From Gracilinema caldarium (GTDB lineage: Bacteria; Spirochaetota; Spirochaetia; Treponematales; Breznakiellaceae), in assembly GCF_029265695.1 (NCBI RefSeq), contig NZ_JAJUHW010000011.1, forward strand, positions 1-64,000: 64,000 nt of DNA, written 5' to 3'. Below, one piece after another: positions 46,819-57,620 of the stretch. The notes under the pieces were generated by a model, which searched no databases, was not told where the DNA came from, and saw only the letters and a list, made by a program, of their open reading frames with translations. The translations under genes and the position numbers were made by a program. Position 1 is the first letter of the stretch. Every line of letters starts with the position of its first letter.

Positions 46819-47892
46819 TTACACCACCAGTTCGTCTTCGCCAGAGCGGGCGACCACAATTTCACCAGTATCCTCAAGATGCCGGATGATAGATACAATT
46901 TTCTGCTGTGCCTCTTCCACGTCCTTAAGCCGGATGGGGCCCATATACTCCATGTCTTCCTTAAGCATGCCAGCAGCCCGTTTGGACATGTTCCTGAATA
47001 TCTTGTCCTGAACTTCTGTATCCACCGACTTGAGAGCCTTGGCAAGTTCCTGTGAATCCACTTCCCGGAGTACCTTCTGAATAGCCCGGTCGTCCAGCAT
47101 AACAATATCTTCGAATACGAACATGCGCTTTTTAATCTCTTCCGCAAGTTCTGGGTCTTCGTCTTCCAGAGCTTCGATTATTTGTTTTTCGCTGGAACGG
47201 TCTACCAGGTTCAGGATCTCTACAATACTTTCTACACCGCCTGCCGCGGTATAGTCTTCGCTGGACAGGGTAGAAAGTTTCTTTTCAAGAACCCGTTCTA
47301 CTTCCCGCAAAACTTCCGGACTTGTCCGGTCCATGGTTGCAATTCGGCGGGCCACATCGCTCTGAACCTCATGGGGGAGACTTTGTAAAATAATAGAGGC
47401 CTTATTCGGTTCTAGGTATGCTAAAATCAACGCAATAGTTTGGGGATGTTCCTGCTGAATAAAGTTAAGCAAGTGGGCTGGGTCTGTTCTCCGGATAAAA
47501 TCGAAGGGCCGGACCTGCAGGCTGCTTGTCAGTCGGTTTATAATATCGATAGCCTTCTGGCTGCCCAGAGATTTTTCCAGAAGCTCCCGGGCATAGTCTA
47601 TACCACCGGTGGTAATGAACTCGCTGGCCATCATGAGTTCCTGGAACTCCATGAGGATTGCGTCCTTCTGTTCCGGTTCAATCGTTTCAAGCCGAGCGAT
47701 TTCAAAGGTAAGGGTTTCTATTTCATCTTCCCGCAGATGTTTAAAGATTTCCGCAGAAATTTCAGACCCAATGGTAACCAAAAAAATGGCTGCCTTTTGC
47801 CGGCCCGTGAGTTCCTTGTTGGTTTTACTTTTTTTGCCGCTCCCGGCTGCCGCTGGAGATGTGGCAGCGGCCGGCGACGTTGTCTTTGCCAT
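46819..47892 (-). CDS. fliG: Flagellar motor switch protein FliG
   Basis: EHPQTIALILAYLEPNKASIILQSLP; MFVFEDIVMLDDRAIQKVLREVD. Confidence 0.95.
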   Translation of the reverse strand: MAKTTSPAAATSPAAAGSGKKSKTNKELTGRQKAAIFLVTIGSEISAEIFKHLREDEIETLTFEIARLETIEPEQKDAILMEFQELMMASEFITTGGIDYARELLEKSLGSQKAIDIINRLTSSLQVRPFDFIRRTDPAHLLNFIQQEHPQTIALILAYLEPNKASIILQSLPHEVQSDVARRIATMDRTSPEVLREVERVLEKKLSTLSSEDYTAAGGVESIVEILNLVDRSSEKQIIEALEDEDPELAEEIKKRMFVFEDIVMLDDRAIQKVLREVDSQELAKALKSVDTEVQDKIFRNMSKRAAGMLKEDMEYMGPIRLKDVEEAQQKIVSIIRHLEDTGEIVVARSGEDELVV

Positions 47893-47895
47893 TCC

Positions 47896-49602
47896 CTATT
47901 CCTCCAGTAGCCAGGTACGGATAAGCTGTGCCACGTCTTCAGGATGTTCCTTGGCCATATTGATTGCATTTTCCTGCAATTCAAGCCGCTTCCGCTCTTC
48001 CACAGACATAGACACTTCCACGCCTTCCTCTTCGGCCTGCCGCAAAGCGCTTTCCCGCATCATCTGGTGCTGGCGTGAAAGCTCTTCTTCCCTCAGGCGC
48101 CGCCGTCGTTCCAATTCTCTGGAAACAAGACGGAAAATCAGGAAGGATACGAGCAGAACCGTAATCCCAACCAGCAACAGTAACATGGTAACCTGGAATT
48201 GCCGTTGCCGCAAGAAGGCCGCATCCTCTTCCGCAAACTGCTTAGTCCGATCAAACTGTATGTTTTGAACGGTTACCGAATCTCCGCGGCTCCGGTTAAA
48301 CCCGATAGCATCCTGCACGAGAGCTTGTGCCTTTTTTAGCTCTTCATCGGGAATAGGGATATATTCCCGTTCAATGCTATTTTCCTTATTAATAATCGGT
48401 TCGCCTTTTTCGTTATATTTCACTTTCCAACGACCGTCGATGTTGACCGAAACAGTAACCCGGTTAATCGTGGGACTCCGATCTTCTTGGATTTGTCGCT
48501 TGTTAATTTCTTCGTTCTGGGTAAGGGTTTGCTGTTCTACTTTGCCATACAGATTCGACATATCCTTAAAAGCCGGCGGTGTCTGGCCTTCCACACCGGC
48601 AGGACCTTCAGGATTAAAGCCCGTGCCTTCCCACTTGGTAGAACTGGTGCTCTGGGACCGGGTGATGGACTTAACAACCTCTGAGTCATCGTAGGGAGTA
48701 TCAGGATTATCTGGCTTTATGGTGATGGGGAAAAACTCTTCGGTCTGGATTGCCTTTTTAGACATATCCATTTCAATTTTAATATTCAGATCCCGTACGC
48801 GGTCAGGAGTATAGATCTGCTGGAGCGCTTTTAGAACACTCGCTCGGTATTGGGCTTCCAATGATTGGATAAGCCGCTGTTCCCGTTTAGAAAGTTCAAG
48901 CCGATCCAAATCCTGCATGCCTGCAAAATCATTCAGGACGAGACCATTCTGGTCAGTAATAACGATATTTTCATCCGTGAGCCCTTCCACGGCGAATTTC
49001 AGGATTTTCTGAATACCCTCAATCTTTTTACGATTTGTAGCAATATCACTGCCCGGCCGGGGGGTAATAATAACGCTGGCGGTAACTGGATTCTGATCTG
49101 CTTGAAACAGCTGCCGCTCCGGCATAACAATAGTTACGTTCGCATCATCTACATCATCCAGAGCTTTAACATGTTCGGTGACCATTTGAGTGATGGCCCG
49201 CCTCAGGTTAACGTTCCGTTCAAAATCGGTAATCGTCCACCGGTCCCGGTCAAAAATGGCCCACGGGTCGGTTCCGCTTGGGATGAGGTCTTCACGAATT
49301 AAAATGGATCTTAGCCGGCGGGCGGTTTTTTCATCACTTACCATGATTACGCCCGTGGACGAAACAGAGGTTTTTACACCCTCTTCGTTTATGCGGGTAA
49401 TAATCCGGTCCCGGGCTGTTTCGTCTTTAATGGGGGCGTCTATAATCGGTACCATAGTAGGAGTAGCCGAAACTCGTACCATCACCACGATCGCCACGAG
49501 GGCGGCCACGACAATACCGATGAGGATAAGCCGTTGGACCAGGGTCCACTTACCCCACAGGGTCTTAATCTGTTCAATAAACTTTTGCAGCCATTCGTTC
49601 AT
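47896..49602 (-). CDS. fliF: Flagellar MS-ring protein FliF
   Basis: FliF organisation: N-term TM, VTEHVKALDDVDDANVTIVMPE, C-term TM. Confidence 0.95.
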   Translation of the reverse strand: MNEWLQKFIEQIKTLWGKWTLVQRLILIGIVVAALVAIVVMVRVSATPTMVPIIDAPIKDETARDRIITRINEEGVKTSVSSTGVIMVSDEKTARRLRSILIREDLIPSGTDPWAIFDRDRWTITDFERNVNLRRAITQMVTEHVKALDDVDDANVTIVMPERQLFQADQNPVTASVIITPRPGSDIATNRKKIEGIQKILKFAVEGLTDENIVITDQNGLVLNDFAGMQDLDRLELSKREQRLIQSLEAQYRASVLKALQQIYTPDRVRDLNIKIEMDMSKKAIQTEEFFPITIKPDNPDTPYDDSEVVKSITRSQSTSSTKWEGTGFNPEGPAGVEGQTPPAFKDMSNLYGKVEQQTLTQNEEINKRQIQEDRSPTINRVTVSVNIDGRWKVKYNEKGEPIINKENSIEREYIPIPDEELKKAQALVQDAIGFNRSRGDSVTVQNIQFDRTKQFAEEDAAFLRQRQFQVTMLLLLVGITVLLVSFLIFRLVSRELERRRRLREEELSRQHQMMRESALRQAEEEGVEVSMSVEERKRLELQENAINMAKEHPEDVAQLIRTWLLEE

Positions 49603-49631
49603 GTTCCCCTCCCCAGAAGAACCTTACGCTC

Positions 49632-50009
49632 TTACCGTGTATTTATTATCTCTTTCCATCCTTTTACGATCCTGTCCAGCACTGTGCGGGTAATATTGAG
49701 GGAAAGATTAGCCTTTGCCATTGCTATCGTAACATCATGGGGATCCACCGAATCGGGGTCGGTCACCATGGTTTCCATAAGGTCAGTAGACAAATTCTGA
49801 TCCGCATTTACCGAATCCAGTGCTTTAAGCATCGCATCCTCAAAGGATCCGCTCCTGAGTACCGCTTCTGCTCCGACCTTATTCCCAAGTTCGGAAAGGG
49901 CAGTACCGCTTGCCTGATACTGACCGGTCATGGGGACCAGGTGCCGGGGATTAGTAACCGCCATAGGAATTTTGTCGCCGCTTACCAGTTCTGGCTTATA
50001 TATGGTCAT
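49632..50009 (-). CDS. fliE: Flagellar hook-basal body protein FliE
   Basis: MVTDPDSVDPHDVTIAMAKANLSLNITRTVLDRIVKGWKEI. Confidence 0.9.
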   Translation of the reverse strand: MTIYKPELVSGDKIPMAVTNPRHLVPMTGQYQASGTALSELGNKVGAEAVLRSGSFEDAMLKALDSVNADQNLSTDLMETMVTDPDSVDPHDVTIAMAKANLSLNITRTVLDRIVKGWKEIINTR

Positions 50010-50012
50010 CTA

Positions 50013-50471
50013 TTACCTCCCCCCGATTTCCAGGGCTTTCATAAACATCGCTTTTGAACCGTTCACAATTGCCGCGTTCGCTTCATAGGCCCGGGATGCG
50101 GCGATGAGATCTACCATTTCGGTAACTATATTTACGTTCGGCATTTCCACATACCCAGCTCGCGGACCGGTCTTTATTGCGTCCGGATGGGTAGGATCAT
50201 ACACAAGCCGGGGCTTAGAATCGTCTTTTTCTACGGTGACAACCCGGACACCCTTTCCAACACCGCCGTCCATCATGTCCGGCAAAAAGGGTGACCGCCA
50301 ATAGGGCTGCTCGGTACGGGGCCTTAAAATAACCCGACTTCTCCGAAATGGTCCCCCTTCTGCAGTCCTCGTGGTGGAAGCATTGGCGATATTGTCCGCT
50401 ATTACATCAGAGCGGAGCCGTTCGGCGGTCATACCGCTGGCGGCAATATTAATTGAACTAAACAATCCCAT
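50013..50471 (-). CDS. flgC: Flagellar basal-body rod protein FlgC
   Basis: INIAASGMTAERLRSDVIADNIANA; VNIVTEMVDLIAASRAYEANAA. Confidence 0.95.
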   Translation of the reverse strand: MGLFSSINIAASGMTAERLRSDVIADNIANASTTRTAEGGPFRRSRVILRPRTEQPYWRSPFLPDMMDGGVGKGVRVVTVEKDDSKPRLVYDPTHPDAIKTGPRAGYVEMPNVNIVTEMVDLIAASRAYEANAAIVNGSKAMFMKALEIGGR

Positions 50472-50480
50472 AGCTTACTC

Positions 50481-50900
50481 CTACCTCAGGACCAGGTTGA
50501 TCTGGCCGAACTCAAAGGTTTGAGCCTGGGCCATGAGGGTATACATGAGCTGGTTCTGCACCGAAAGCATCATTTCCTCTTCCGGATCCACATTGTTGCC
50601 ATTGTTTTTCGAAGTTGTCACATAATCCAGAACACGGCGGGGCTGTACTTCCCGGTAATCCCGTTCACGCCAGTTGGGAATGTGTTTAGGATCGGTCAGG
50701 GTGAGTTCAAGGGCCGGCTTGTTTTTTGCCGAATCTAAAGCCCTTTTCAGTTCGCTCTCGAAGTTTACGACAGAACGCTTAAAGTTGGGGACATCCGCAT
50801 TTGCAATATTGTTGGCAATCACATCCCTGCGGACAAGACTCGCATCCATAGCTCGATGCAGGATATCCACAGTCTTGGTAAAATCATTGGAAATGTTCAT
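50481..50900 (-). CDS. flgB: Flagellar basal-body rod protein FlgB
   Basis: RRDVIANNIANADVPNFKRS; N-terminal rod motif. Confidence 0.95.
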   Translation of the reverse strand: MNISNDFTKTVDILHRAMDASLVRRDVIANNIANADVPNFKRSVVNFESELKRALDSAKNKPALELTLTDPKHIPNWRERDYREVQPRRVLDYVTTSKNNGNNVDPEEEMMLSVQNQLMYTLMAQAQTFEFGQINLVLR

Positions 50901-50945
50901 CCACTACCCCCTACTCACATTCATCGGCAAAAAAGATGACCCTCT

Positions 50946-52439
50946 TTACAGGATATACCTGCCCAGATCCTGATCCACCACCAAACCTTTCAGTTTTTCA
51001 TCCACATATGCTTCCGTAATCGGGATAGAAGCCGGCGCAATATCCGGAGCCTCAAAGGACACTTCTTCCAAAAGGGCCTCCATAATCGTATGGAGCCGGC
51101 GAGCCCCGATGTTTTCGAGCCGTGAGTTCACCTCTTCTGCCAGAGCCGCAAGCCGTTCAATGGCCCCGGGGGTAAACTCGATGCTAATCCCTTCCACCGC
51201 AAGCAAATCCGTATATTGCTTAATAAGGGCATTTTTAGGTTCCGTAAGGATCCTGAGGAATTCATCTTTACCCAGGGATTCAAGCTCAACCCTCAGGGGA
51301 AACCGTCCCTGCAGTTCAGGAATGAGATCCGAAGGCTTGCTTACGTTAAATGCTCCGGCGCCAATAAAGAGAATATGGCTTGTGTCCACCGGGCCCCACT
51401 TGGTATTCACCACTGAGCCTTCCACAATGGGCAGTATATCCCGCTGCACACCTTCCCGGGACACATCAGGGCCGCTTGATTGGCCTCCCTTGGCGGCGAT
51501 TTTGTCGATTTCGTCAATAAACACAATGCCGGTTTCTTCAACCCGCCGGCGGGCTTCTTCGGTCATCCGGTCCCGATCTATCAATTTTTCTGCTTCTTCC
51601 GCTACAAGGATTTCCCGGGCCCGCTTTACGGTCACAACCTTTTTCTTTTTTCCGCCGCCAAACATACCAACGATACCGGACAGGCTGTTTTCCAGGTCTT
51701 CCATGCCAGGCCCCCCCAGTATTTCCATTGCGGGGATCTGGGGCGCCTGCTGTACCATGATTTCCACGGTGCGGTCTTCTAGTTTTCCTTCCCGGAGCAT
51801 GGTTCTCAGTTTTTCTCGACTTTGGTTTTCCGTCGCCCCTGCATTTCCACTTTCCAGACCGCGGGGAAGCTCCTGTTGTATTTCTGCTGAGATAGCACCC
51901 TCTCCGCCCGGTCCGCCTTGCACAGAAGACTTTTGGGGCATGGGGTTAAATAAATTGGCAAACAAATTGGTCGATCCGCCCGGAGCCTTATTGGAACCGG
52001 GAAGCAAAAGATCCAGAAGGAGTTCTTCAGCCCGCCGTTCGGCTTCAGCCTTAACCTGGTCCTGCATCTCTTGCTTTACCATTTGTACGCCCGCAGCCAT
52101 GAGGTCCCGGATCATCGATTCCACATCCCGACCGACATAACCCACTTCGGTGTATTTGGTGGCCTCTACTTTAATAAAGGGAGCCCCAGCGAGCTTTGCC
52201 AGCCTCCGAGCAATTTCAGTCTTACCGACACCGGTGGGCCCGATCATCAATATATTTTTTGGTGCAATATCTTCCCGTAATTCGGCGGGCAGCTTAAGGC
52301 GGCGAACCCGATTCCTCAGGGCTACCGCTACCGCCCGTTTTGCCTTTTTTTGCCCAATGATATACTTATCCAGTTCTGCAACAATCTGCCGGGGAGTAAG
52401 CACATCCTTTCCAATTTTATCAAACGTAATATCTTTCAT
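50946..52439 (-). CDS. hslU: HslU ATPase subunit
   Basis: LTPRQIVAELDKYIIGQ, GPTGVGKTEIARRLA, C-term LGRYIL. Confidence 0.97.
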   Translation of the reverse strand: MKDITFDKIGKDVLTPRQIVAELDKYIIGQKKAKRAVAVALRNRVRRLKLPAELREDIAPKNILMIGPTGVGKTEIARRLAKLAGAPFIKVEATKYTEVGYVGRDVESMIRDLMAAGVQMVKQEMQDQVKAEAERRAEELLLDLLLPGSNKAPGGSTNLFANLFNPMPQKSSVQGGPGGEGAISAEIQQELPRGLESGNAGATENQSREKLRTMLREGKLEDRTVEIMVQQAPQIPAMEILGGPGMEDLENSLSGIVGMFGGGKKKKVVTVKRAREILVAEEAEKLIDRDRMTEEARRRVEETGIVFIDEIDKIAAKGGQSSGPDVSREGVQRDILPIVEGSVVNTKWGPVDTSHILFIGAGAFNVSKPSDLIPELQGRFPLRVELESLGKDEFLRILTEPKNALIKQYTDLLAVEGISIEFTPGAIERLAALAEEVNSRLENIGARRLHTIMEALLEEVSFEAPDIAPASIPITEAYVDEKLKGLVVDQDLGRYIL

Positions 52440-52441
52440 GC

Positions 52442-52975
52442 TTAATTCAGTTCCTCTACAGTGATTTGATCATTGGTATATATGCAGATAGAGCCCGCGA
52501 TTTTAAGGCTCTTTTCTGCAATTTCACGGGCACCCATGGTGCTGCCGTCCAGATAGGCTAAAGCCGCTGCGTAGGCATAGGGACCGCCTGAACCGATAGC
52601 AAGGGCGGCATCCGACGGTTCAATCACATCGCCGGTGCCTGATATGAGCAGTGTTCTTGTCTTGTCCGCCACAATAAGCATGGCCTCAAGACGCCGCAAA
52701 GCCCGATCCATCCGCCAGTCCTTGGCCAACTCTACCGCAGAACGCTGAAGGTCGCCGTTGTATTCCTTAAGTTTTGCCTCAAAGCGTTCAAAGAGAGTAA
52801 ACGCGTCGGCCGTCGCGCCAGCAAAACCGCAGAGGACCTTGCCGTCATACATGCGGCGTACCTTGCGGGCATTGTTTTTCATCACCGTATTTCCTGCGGT
52901 TACCTGGCCGTCGCCCGCCATGGCAACCTTGCCGTCCCGGCGGACCGCGATAACTGTAGTGCTTCTAATTTTCAT
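52442..52975 (-). CDS. hslV: HslV protease subunit
   Basis: [22 protein letters not shown]; hslU neighbour. Confidence 0.97.
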   Translation of the reverse strand: MKIRSTTVIAVRRDGKVAMAGDGQVTAGNTVMKNNARKVRRMYDGKVLCGFAGATADAFTLFERFEAKLKEYNGDLQRSAVELAKDWRMDRALRRLEAMLIVADKTRTLLISGTGDVIEPSDAALAIGSGGPYAYAAALAYLDGSTMGAREIAEKSLKIAGSICIYTNDQITVEELN

Positions 52976-53880
52976 CGTGCCGATCCTTTCCGCATCCCAT
53001 GGGGATGGGCTTTTTTGTATATTCGTTTAAGGCCTTCCATATCTACATGGGTGTACCGTTGGGTAGTAGAAAGACTTGCGTGTCCAAGAAGTTCCTGAAC
53101 CATCCGGACATCGCAGCCAGCGTTTACCAGGTGGGTCGCAAAACTGTGCCGCAAAGAGTGGGGATGGATAGGTTTGTCCAAGCCCGACCGTTCAGCATAT
53201 TTCCCGATAATCCAACGAATACCGGGGACAGAGAGGGGACCTCCATTTCTGTTGATAAAAAGCCGATCCGTACTGATCGCCCTGTTCACCCTGTGTTCCC
53301 TGCTCTGCAGGTATTGGGCAAGGGCTTCCCGGCCTTCATCGGAGAAAAACACCTGCCGTTCCTTATCGCCCTTACCGAGTACCCAGGCACCAGAAAGATC
53401 CCGGTCCAGATCCTGAACCCTCAGGTTAGCGACTTCAGAAATCCGGAGTCCCGCCGAATACATGACCATAATAAGCGCCTTGTCACGTTCGGGCCATAAA
53501 ATCCCCGCTGTATCGGGAAGCTCCGCAAATCGAGCCATTTCCCCTTCCCATAAAAAGGTAGGGAGCTGTTTTGGGGACTTAAGGTTCCGCAGTTCTGACG
53601 TAGGATCGTCGGACCGGAATTTAAACCGATAGAGATACCGGTAAAAGCCCCGTACAGAAGAGAGGGCCCTATTAATAGAAACAGCGGCAGCTCCTTCAGC
53701 CGAAAGGTCCGCAATAAAACTCTGCACTTCATAGGGACTGGCGACTTCCACTGTGATATTGTGATTGGCACAGTATTGAGCAAATCGCTCTAGATCCCGG
53801 CTGTAAGCATCAAGAGTTCTGGGAGATACGGCCCGTACGGTACGAAGATATTCAAGATACTCTTCAATCTTCTCCGTCAT
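52972..53880 (-). CDS. xerC: Tyrosine recombinase, XerC/XerD family (start MTEKIEEY proposed)
   Basis: [41 protein letters not shown]. Confidence 0.9.
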   Translation of the reverse strand: MTEKIEEYLEYLRTVRAVSPRTLDAYSRDLERFAQYCANHNITVEVASPYEVQSFIADLSAEGAAAVSINRALSSVRGFYRYLYRFKFRSDDPTSELRNLKSPKQLPTFLWEGEMARFAELPDTAGILWPERDKALIMVMYSAGLRISEVANLRVQDLDRDLSGAWVLGKGDKERQVFFSDEGREALAQYLQSREHRVNRAISTDRLFINRNGGPLSVPGIRWIIGKYAERSGLDKPIHPHSLRHSFATHLVNAGCDVRMVQELLGHASLSTTQRYTHVDMEGLKRIYKKAHPHGMRKGSAR

Positions 53881-56005
53881 GTTCACTCCCTGTCTCATCG
53901 TCAACACTGTGGAGATAATCACAGTCTGGATTGATACATGCCTTGTGGAATCCGTTTTTCTTGTCATATTTTTCTACCAAGAATTGACCGCATTTCGGAC
54001 AATTAATGGGCAGGGGCTTAAAATGGGTAATAAAATCGCAGTCCGGATACCGGGTACAGCCGTAAAATTCCTTGCCCCGGCCCTTATTTTTCCGCGCCAC
54101 AATATCTCCGGTGCAGCCCGGCCGAGGACACTTGGCCAGTGGAATGCTCTTGGTGTTTTTGCACTCCGGGAACCCCGAACAGGCAAGAAAATATCCAAAA
54201 CGGCCGAGTTTTTTTACCATTGGTTTTCCGCAGAGTTCGCAGGTAAAATCCGTTGGCTCATCCAGAGAACCCTTGTATGACTCAAAGCTTTGCTGTACAT
54301 CCTGAACCCGTTTAATAAAAGGATCATAAAATTCCCGGATCATCTGGGGCCAGCTCACCTGATTCTCTTCCACCAGGTCCAGTTTGTTTTCCATTGTAGC
54401 GGTAAAGCCCACATCCACCACATCGGGGAAGTACTCCACCAACATGTCGCAGATCATACGGCCCAGCATCGTCGGTACCAGCTGCTTGTTCGAACGGCTC
54501 ACATAGTACCGTTCCAGGAGCACTGAAATAATAGGCGCATAGGTTGATGGACGGCCAATGCCTTTTTCTTCCAGGGTCTTCACGATGGTGGCATCGGTGT
54601 AGCGGCTTGGGCCTTGGGTAAAATGCTGCTCAGGATAAAATTTTACAATCTCGAGCTGTTCTCCCACCGCAATTTCTGGCAAAGGATTTTCCTTTTCTTC
54701 CTTGCTGGTTAGCAGCTTAAGAACCCGATAAAATCCCTTATCCACCAGCTTTGAACCGGAAATCCGGAAGATCCCATCGCCGCACGCAATATCCAGGCTT
54801 ATGGTTTTAGACCGGGCTGGTTTCATTTGACTTGAAACAAAACGTTCCCAAATAATCGTATAAAGCCTCAGCTGATCCCTGGTGAGATAATCCTTAACCG
54901 AATCGGGGGTATAGGTCACATAGGTCGGCCGGATCGCTTCATGGGCATCCTGAGCTTTTTTCTCAATAGTATAGGATACAGCTTCTTCGGGCAGTTCCTT
55001 AGGATAGTGTTCGGTAATCCAGGAACGGACATCGTTTAAGGCAGCTTGGGAAATACGGACCGAATCGGTACGCATATAGGTGATAAGACCCACTCGGCTG
55101 TTTCCGATATTTACACCCTCGTAGAGCTGCTGGGCTATCTGCATAGTTTTCTTGCTCGTAAAGCCTAGACGGTTTGCCGCCGCTTGTTGCAGCTTAGAGG
55201 TAGTAAAGGGCGGTTTCGGCCTAATTGATTTTTCGCTTTCCTTGCGGTCCACAACTTCTGCTTTGGCCTGTTGCAGCTGTCCGATAAGTTCCTTTACCGC
55301 ACCTTCGTTCGGCAATACCGGTTTTTCGCCCTTCCAGGATACAAGCTGGGCGGTAAAAGCCGCTTTCCCCTTCTTAAAATCCGCGTCCAGCGTCCAGTAT
55401 TCTTCGGGAATAAAGGATTCTACTTCTTTTTCTCGGTCGCAAATAAGCCTTAAGGCTACCGACTGGACACGGCCTGCGGAAAGGCCATTCTTTACCTTTT
55501 TCCAGAGCAGGGGAGAAAGATTATAACCCACCAGACGGTCTAAAACCCGCCGGGCCTTCTGAGCATTCACCAGAGCTTCGTTTATATCTGCAGGCTCGAC
55601 CACCGCTTCTTTTATAGCGACCGGAGTAATTTCATTAAAAACAATCCGTTTTATCGGAGTGGCACCGCTTTTTGCCTGTATGGCGTTTCGCAGATGGTAG
55701 GCAATAGCCTCCCCTTCCCGGTCATTATCGCTTGCCAGCAGCACCAAAGACGCCTTCTTTGCATCTGTCTGCAGTTCTTTGAGCAGCTTTGCCCTGCCGC
55801 GCACGGTAATGTATTCCGGTTCAAAGTTATGGTCCACATCGATAGCCAACCGAGATTTAGGAAGGTCAATGAGATGCCCCATGGAAGCCTTAACAGTATA
55901 ATCGGCGCCTAAGTATTTCTCTATGGTTTTTGCTTTTGCCGGAGATTCAACAATAACCAGGGTCTTGCCCTTAGATTCCTTCTTTTTGGTTCCTGTTGCC
56001 ATCAT
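53864..56005 (-). CDS. topA: DNA topoisomerase I
   Basis: TLVIVESPAKAKTIEKYLG; RVGLITYMRTDSVRIS; C-terminal zinc ribbons. Confidence 0.97.
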   Translation of the reverse strand: MMATGTKKKESKGKTLVIVESPAKAKTIEKYLGADYTVKASMGHLIDLPKSRLAIDVDHNFEPEYITVRGRAKLLKELQTDAKKASLVLLASDNDREGEAIAYHLRNAIQAKSGATPIKRIVFNEITPVAIKEAVVEPADINEALVNAQKARRVLDRLVGYNLSPLLWKKVKNGLSAGRVQSVALRLICDREKEVESFIPEEYWTLDADFKKGKAAFTAQLVSWKGEKPVLPNEGAVKELIGQLQQAKAEVVDRKESEKSIRPKPPFTTSKLQQAAANRLGFTSKKTMQIAQQLYEGVNIGNSRVGLITYMRTDSVRISQAALNDVRSWITEHYPKELPEEAVSYTIEKKAQDAHEAIRPTYVTYTPDSVKDYLTRDQLRLYTIIWERFVSSQMKPARSKTISLDIACGDGIFRISGSKLVDKGFYRVLKLLTSKEEKENPLPEIAVGEQLEIVKFYPEQHFTQGPSRYTDATIVKTLEEKGIGRPSTYAPIISVLLERYYVSRSNKQLVPTMLGRMICDMLVEYFPDVVDVGFTATMENKLDLVEENQVSWPQMIREFYDPFIKRVQDVQQSFESYKGSLDEPTDFTCELCGKPMVKKLGRFGYFLACSGFPECKNTKSIPLAKCPRPGCTGDIVARKNKGRGKEFYGCTRYPDCDFITHFKPLPINCPKCGQFLVEKYDKKNGFHKACINPDCDYLHSVDDETGSEHDGED

Positions 56006-56962
56006 TTACTCCTCTTGCGCTGTTTCATTCATAACCTGATTCCATTCGTTAAAAAGAGCCTGCACTGAATCAATATATATAGCTCCGTCTTCTGCCAGAG
56101 TTCTTCCACCCTGGCCTTGAGGGCTGGTACGGCACACCGAACCTATCCACACTTCACGTCCCTGATCAAGGGCAAATTGGGCTGTTATGAGAGAACCTGA
56201 ATGCTCAGGAGCTTCTACCACAATAGTATCCCTTGCAAAGCCAGCGATAATACGGTTTCGCTCAGGGAAATGCCACTTGTAAGGGGGAACACCCGGTGGA
56301 TATTCGCTTATGAGGCAGCCACCATTTTGGAAGATTCTTAAAGCCAAGGCTCTATTTGAAACAGGATATACAGAGTCAAGGCCGTTGCCCAATACCGCCA
56401 CTGTTTTTCCCCCGCCTTCCAGATTTCCCCGATGGGCCATGCTATCAATACCTCGAGCAAGACCGGACACAACAGCAATACCCTTACTACCAAGGTCAAA
56501 ACCAAACGTATATGCCTGGGTGCGGCCAGCTCCGGTAGGGTTTCTCGTGCCAACCACAGCAACCATGGGCTGCTCCGGATCCGGGAGTACTCCCCGATAA
56601 TACAGAATTAGTGGAGGATCTGCCAATTCAGTTAGAAGCGGCGGATATGCGACATCTCCATAAGGCACCGCATTAACCGAACGCTTCATATAATGTTCCA
56701 ACTGTTTATGAGCCCTATCTACAAGCTGCTCTGCATTCCACTGGGAACTCTGTAAAGGTCTTTCCAGCAATGCTTCGATATCAGAACCTTTCAGAGAACA
56801 GAATTGAGCAGTCGATCCAATATGAATAAATAGCCGAAGCTGTTCTTGTTTTTTTAGACCGGTGAGAAGTGTTAAACTCTGGGCCAAAACAAGAGCTTCA
56901 TTCATAGAGACGATCCAATATGGTTTTCTTGTTGTTTTCCGCTTCGGCTTTTTTCGAAGCAT
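56006..56962 (-). CDS. dprA: DNA processing protein DprA/Smf
   Basis: VGTRNPTGAGR; VSGLARGIDSMAHRGNLEGGGKTVAVLGNGLD. Confidence 0.92.
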   Translation of the reverse strand: MLRKKPKRKTTRKPYWIVSMNEALVLAQSLTLLTGLKKQEQLRLFIHIGSTAQFCSLKGSDIEALLERPLQSSQWNAEQLVDRAHKQLEHYMKRSVNAVPYGDVAYPPLLTELADPPLILYYRGVLPDPEQPMVAVVGTRNPTGAGRTQAYTFGFDLGSKGIAVVSGLARGIDSMAHRGNLEGGGKTVAVLGNGLDSVYPVSNRALALRIFQNGGCLISEYPPGVPPYKWHFPERNRIIAGFARDTIVVEAPEHSGSLITAQFALDQGREVWIGSVCRTSPQGQGGRTLAEDGAIYIDSVQALFNEWNQVMNETAQEE

Positions 56963-57620
56963 CCTTGGTAATGGATATAATCTTGTCGTACAGGGCCGCC
57001 GCTTCTTTTAGGTTCCCGGTCACAAAATAGGCTCTGGCAAGAATAAACATGGCATCCACGTCCCTGGTCTGCAATTCGAGATACCTTGTAAGATAGGGGA
57101 TTGCAGCTTCAGGCTTATCCAATTCAAAAACATAGAGTACCCCAATGGCATAGAGCGGACGGGCATACTTTTTATCCAGTTCTATGGCACGAAGATGGGC
57201 TGCCTCGGCCTGGGCAAAGAGGCTCGACTTTTCTTTTCCGTAGGTAGACTTAGCCAGTATCGAAGAGGATAAACCATAAAGATAATGGAGTGTCGCATCC
57301 TCTGGCATAAGCCGAATTGCCTTCTGGAGCGTTTCTATGGCTTCTCCATATAATTTTCTGTCCATAAGACGGACTGATAAAATTTTCCAGTAAATGCCAA
57401 CCTGGGCTACATCCCGGCTATACATCTCTATCCGGTCACCATAGGTAGCAATCGCTTTTTTTAGCCCCTCGATTGTTTCAGGCGGAGCACCGCCGCTGCC
57501 CATTTCGGAGATGCGAACCGCGAGGGCACCCCAGCTGGCGTTTCTCCGGATCAAATAGCCCCCCAGGGCAAAGATCACAATACAAACCAATACCACTATC
57601 AGGATCCAAACTTTTTTCAT
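56898..57620 (-). CDS. TPR-containing membrane-anchored protein
   Basis: N-terminal TM; TPR-like repeats (GEAIETLQKAIRLMPEDATLHYLYG). Confidence 0.8.
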   Translation of the reverse strand: MKKVWILIVVLVCIVIFALGGYLIRRNASWGALAVRISEMGSGGAPPETIEGLKKAIATYGDRIEMYSRDVAQVGIYWKILSVRLMDRKLYGEAIETLQKAIRLMPEDATLHYLYGLSSSILAKSTYGKEKSSLFAQAEAAHLRAIELDKKYARPLYAIGVLYVFELDKPEAAIPYLTRYLELQTRDVDAMFILARAYFVTGNLKEAAALYDKIISITKDASKKAEAENNKKTILDRLYE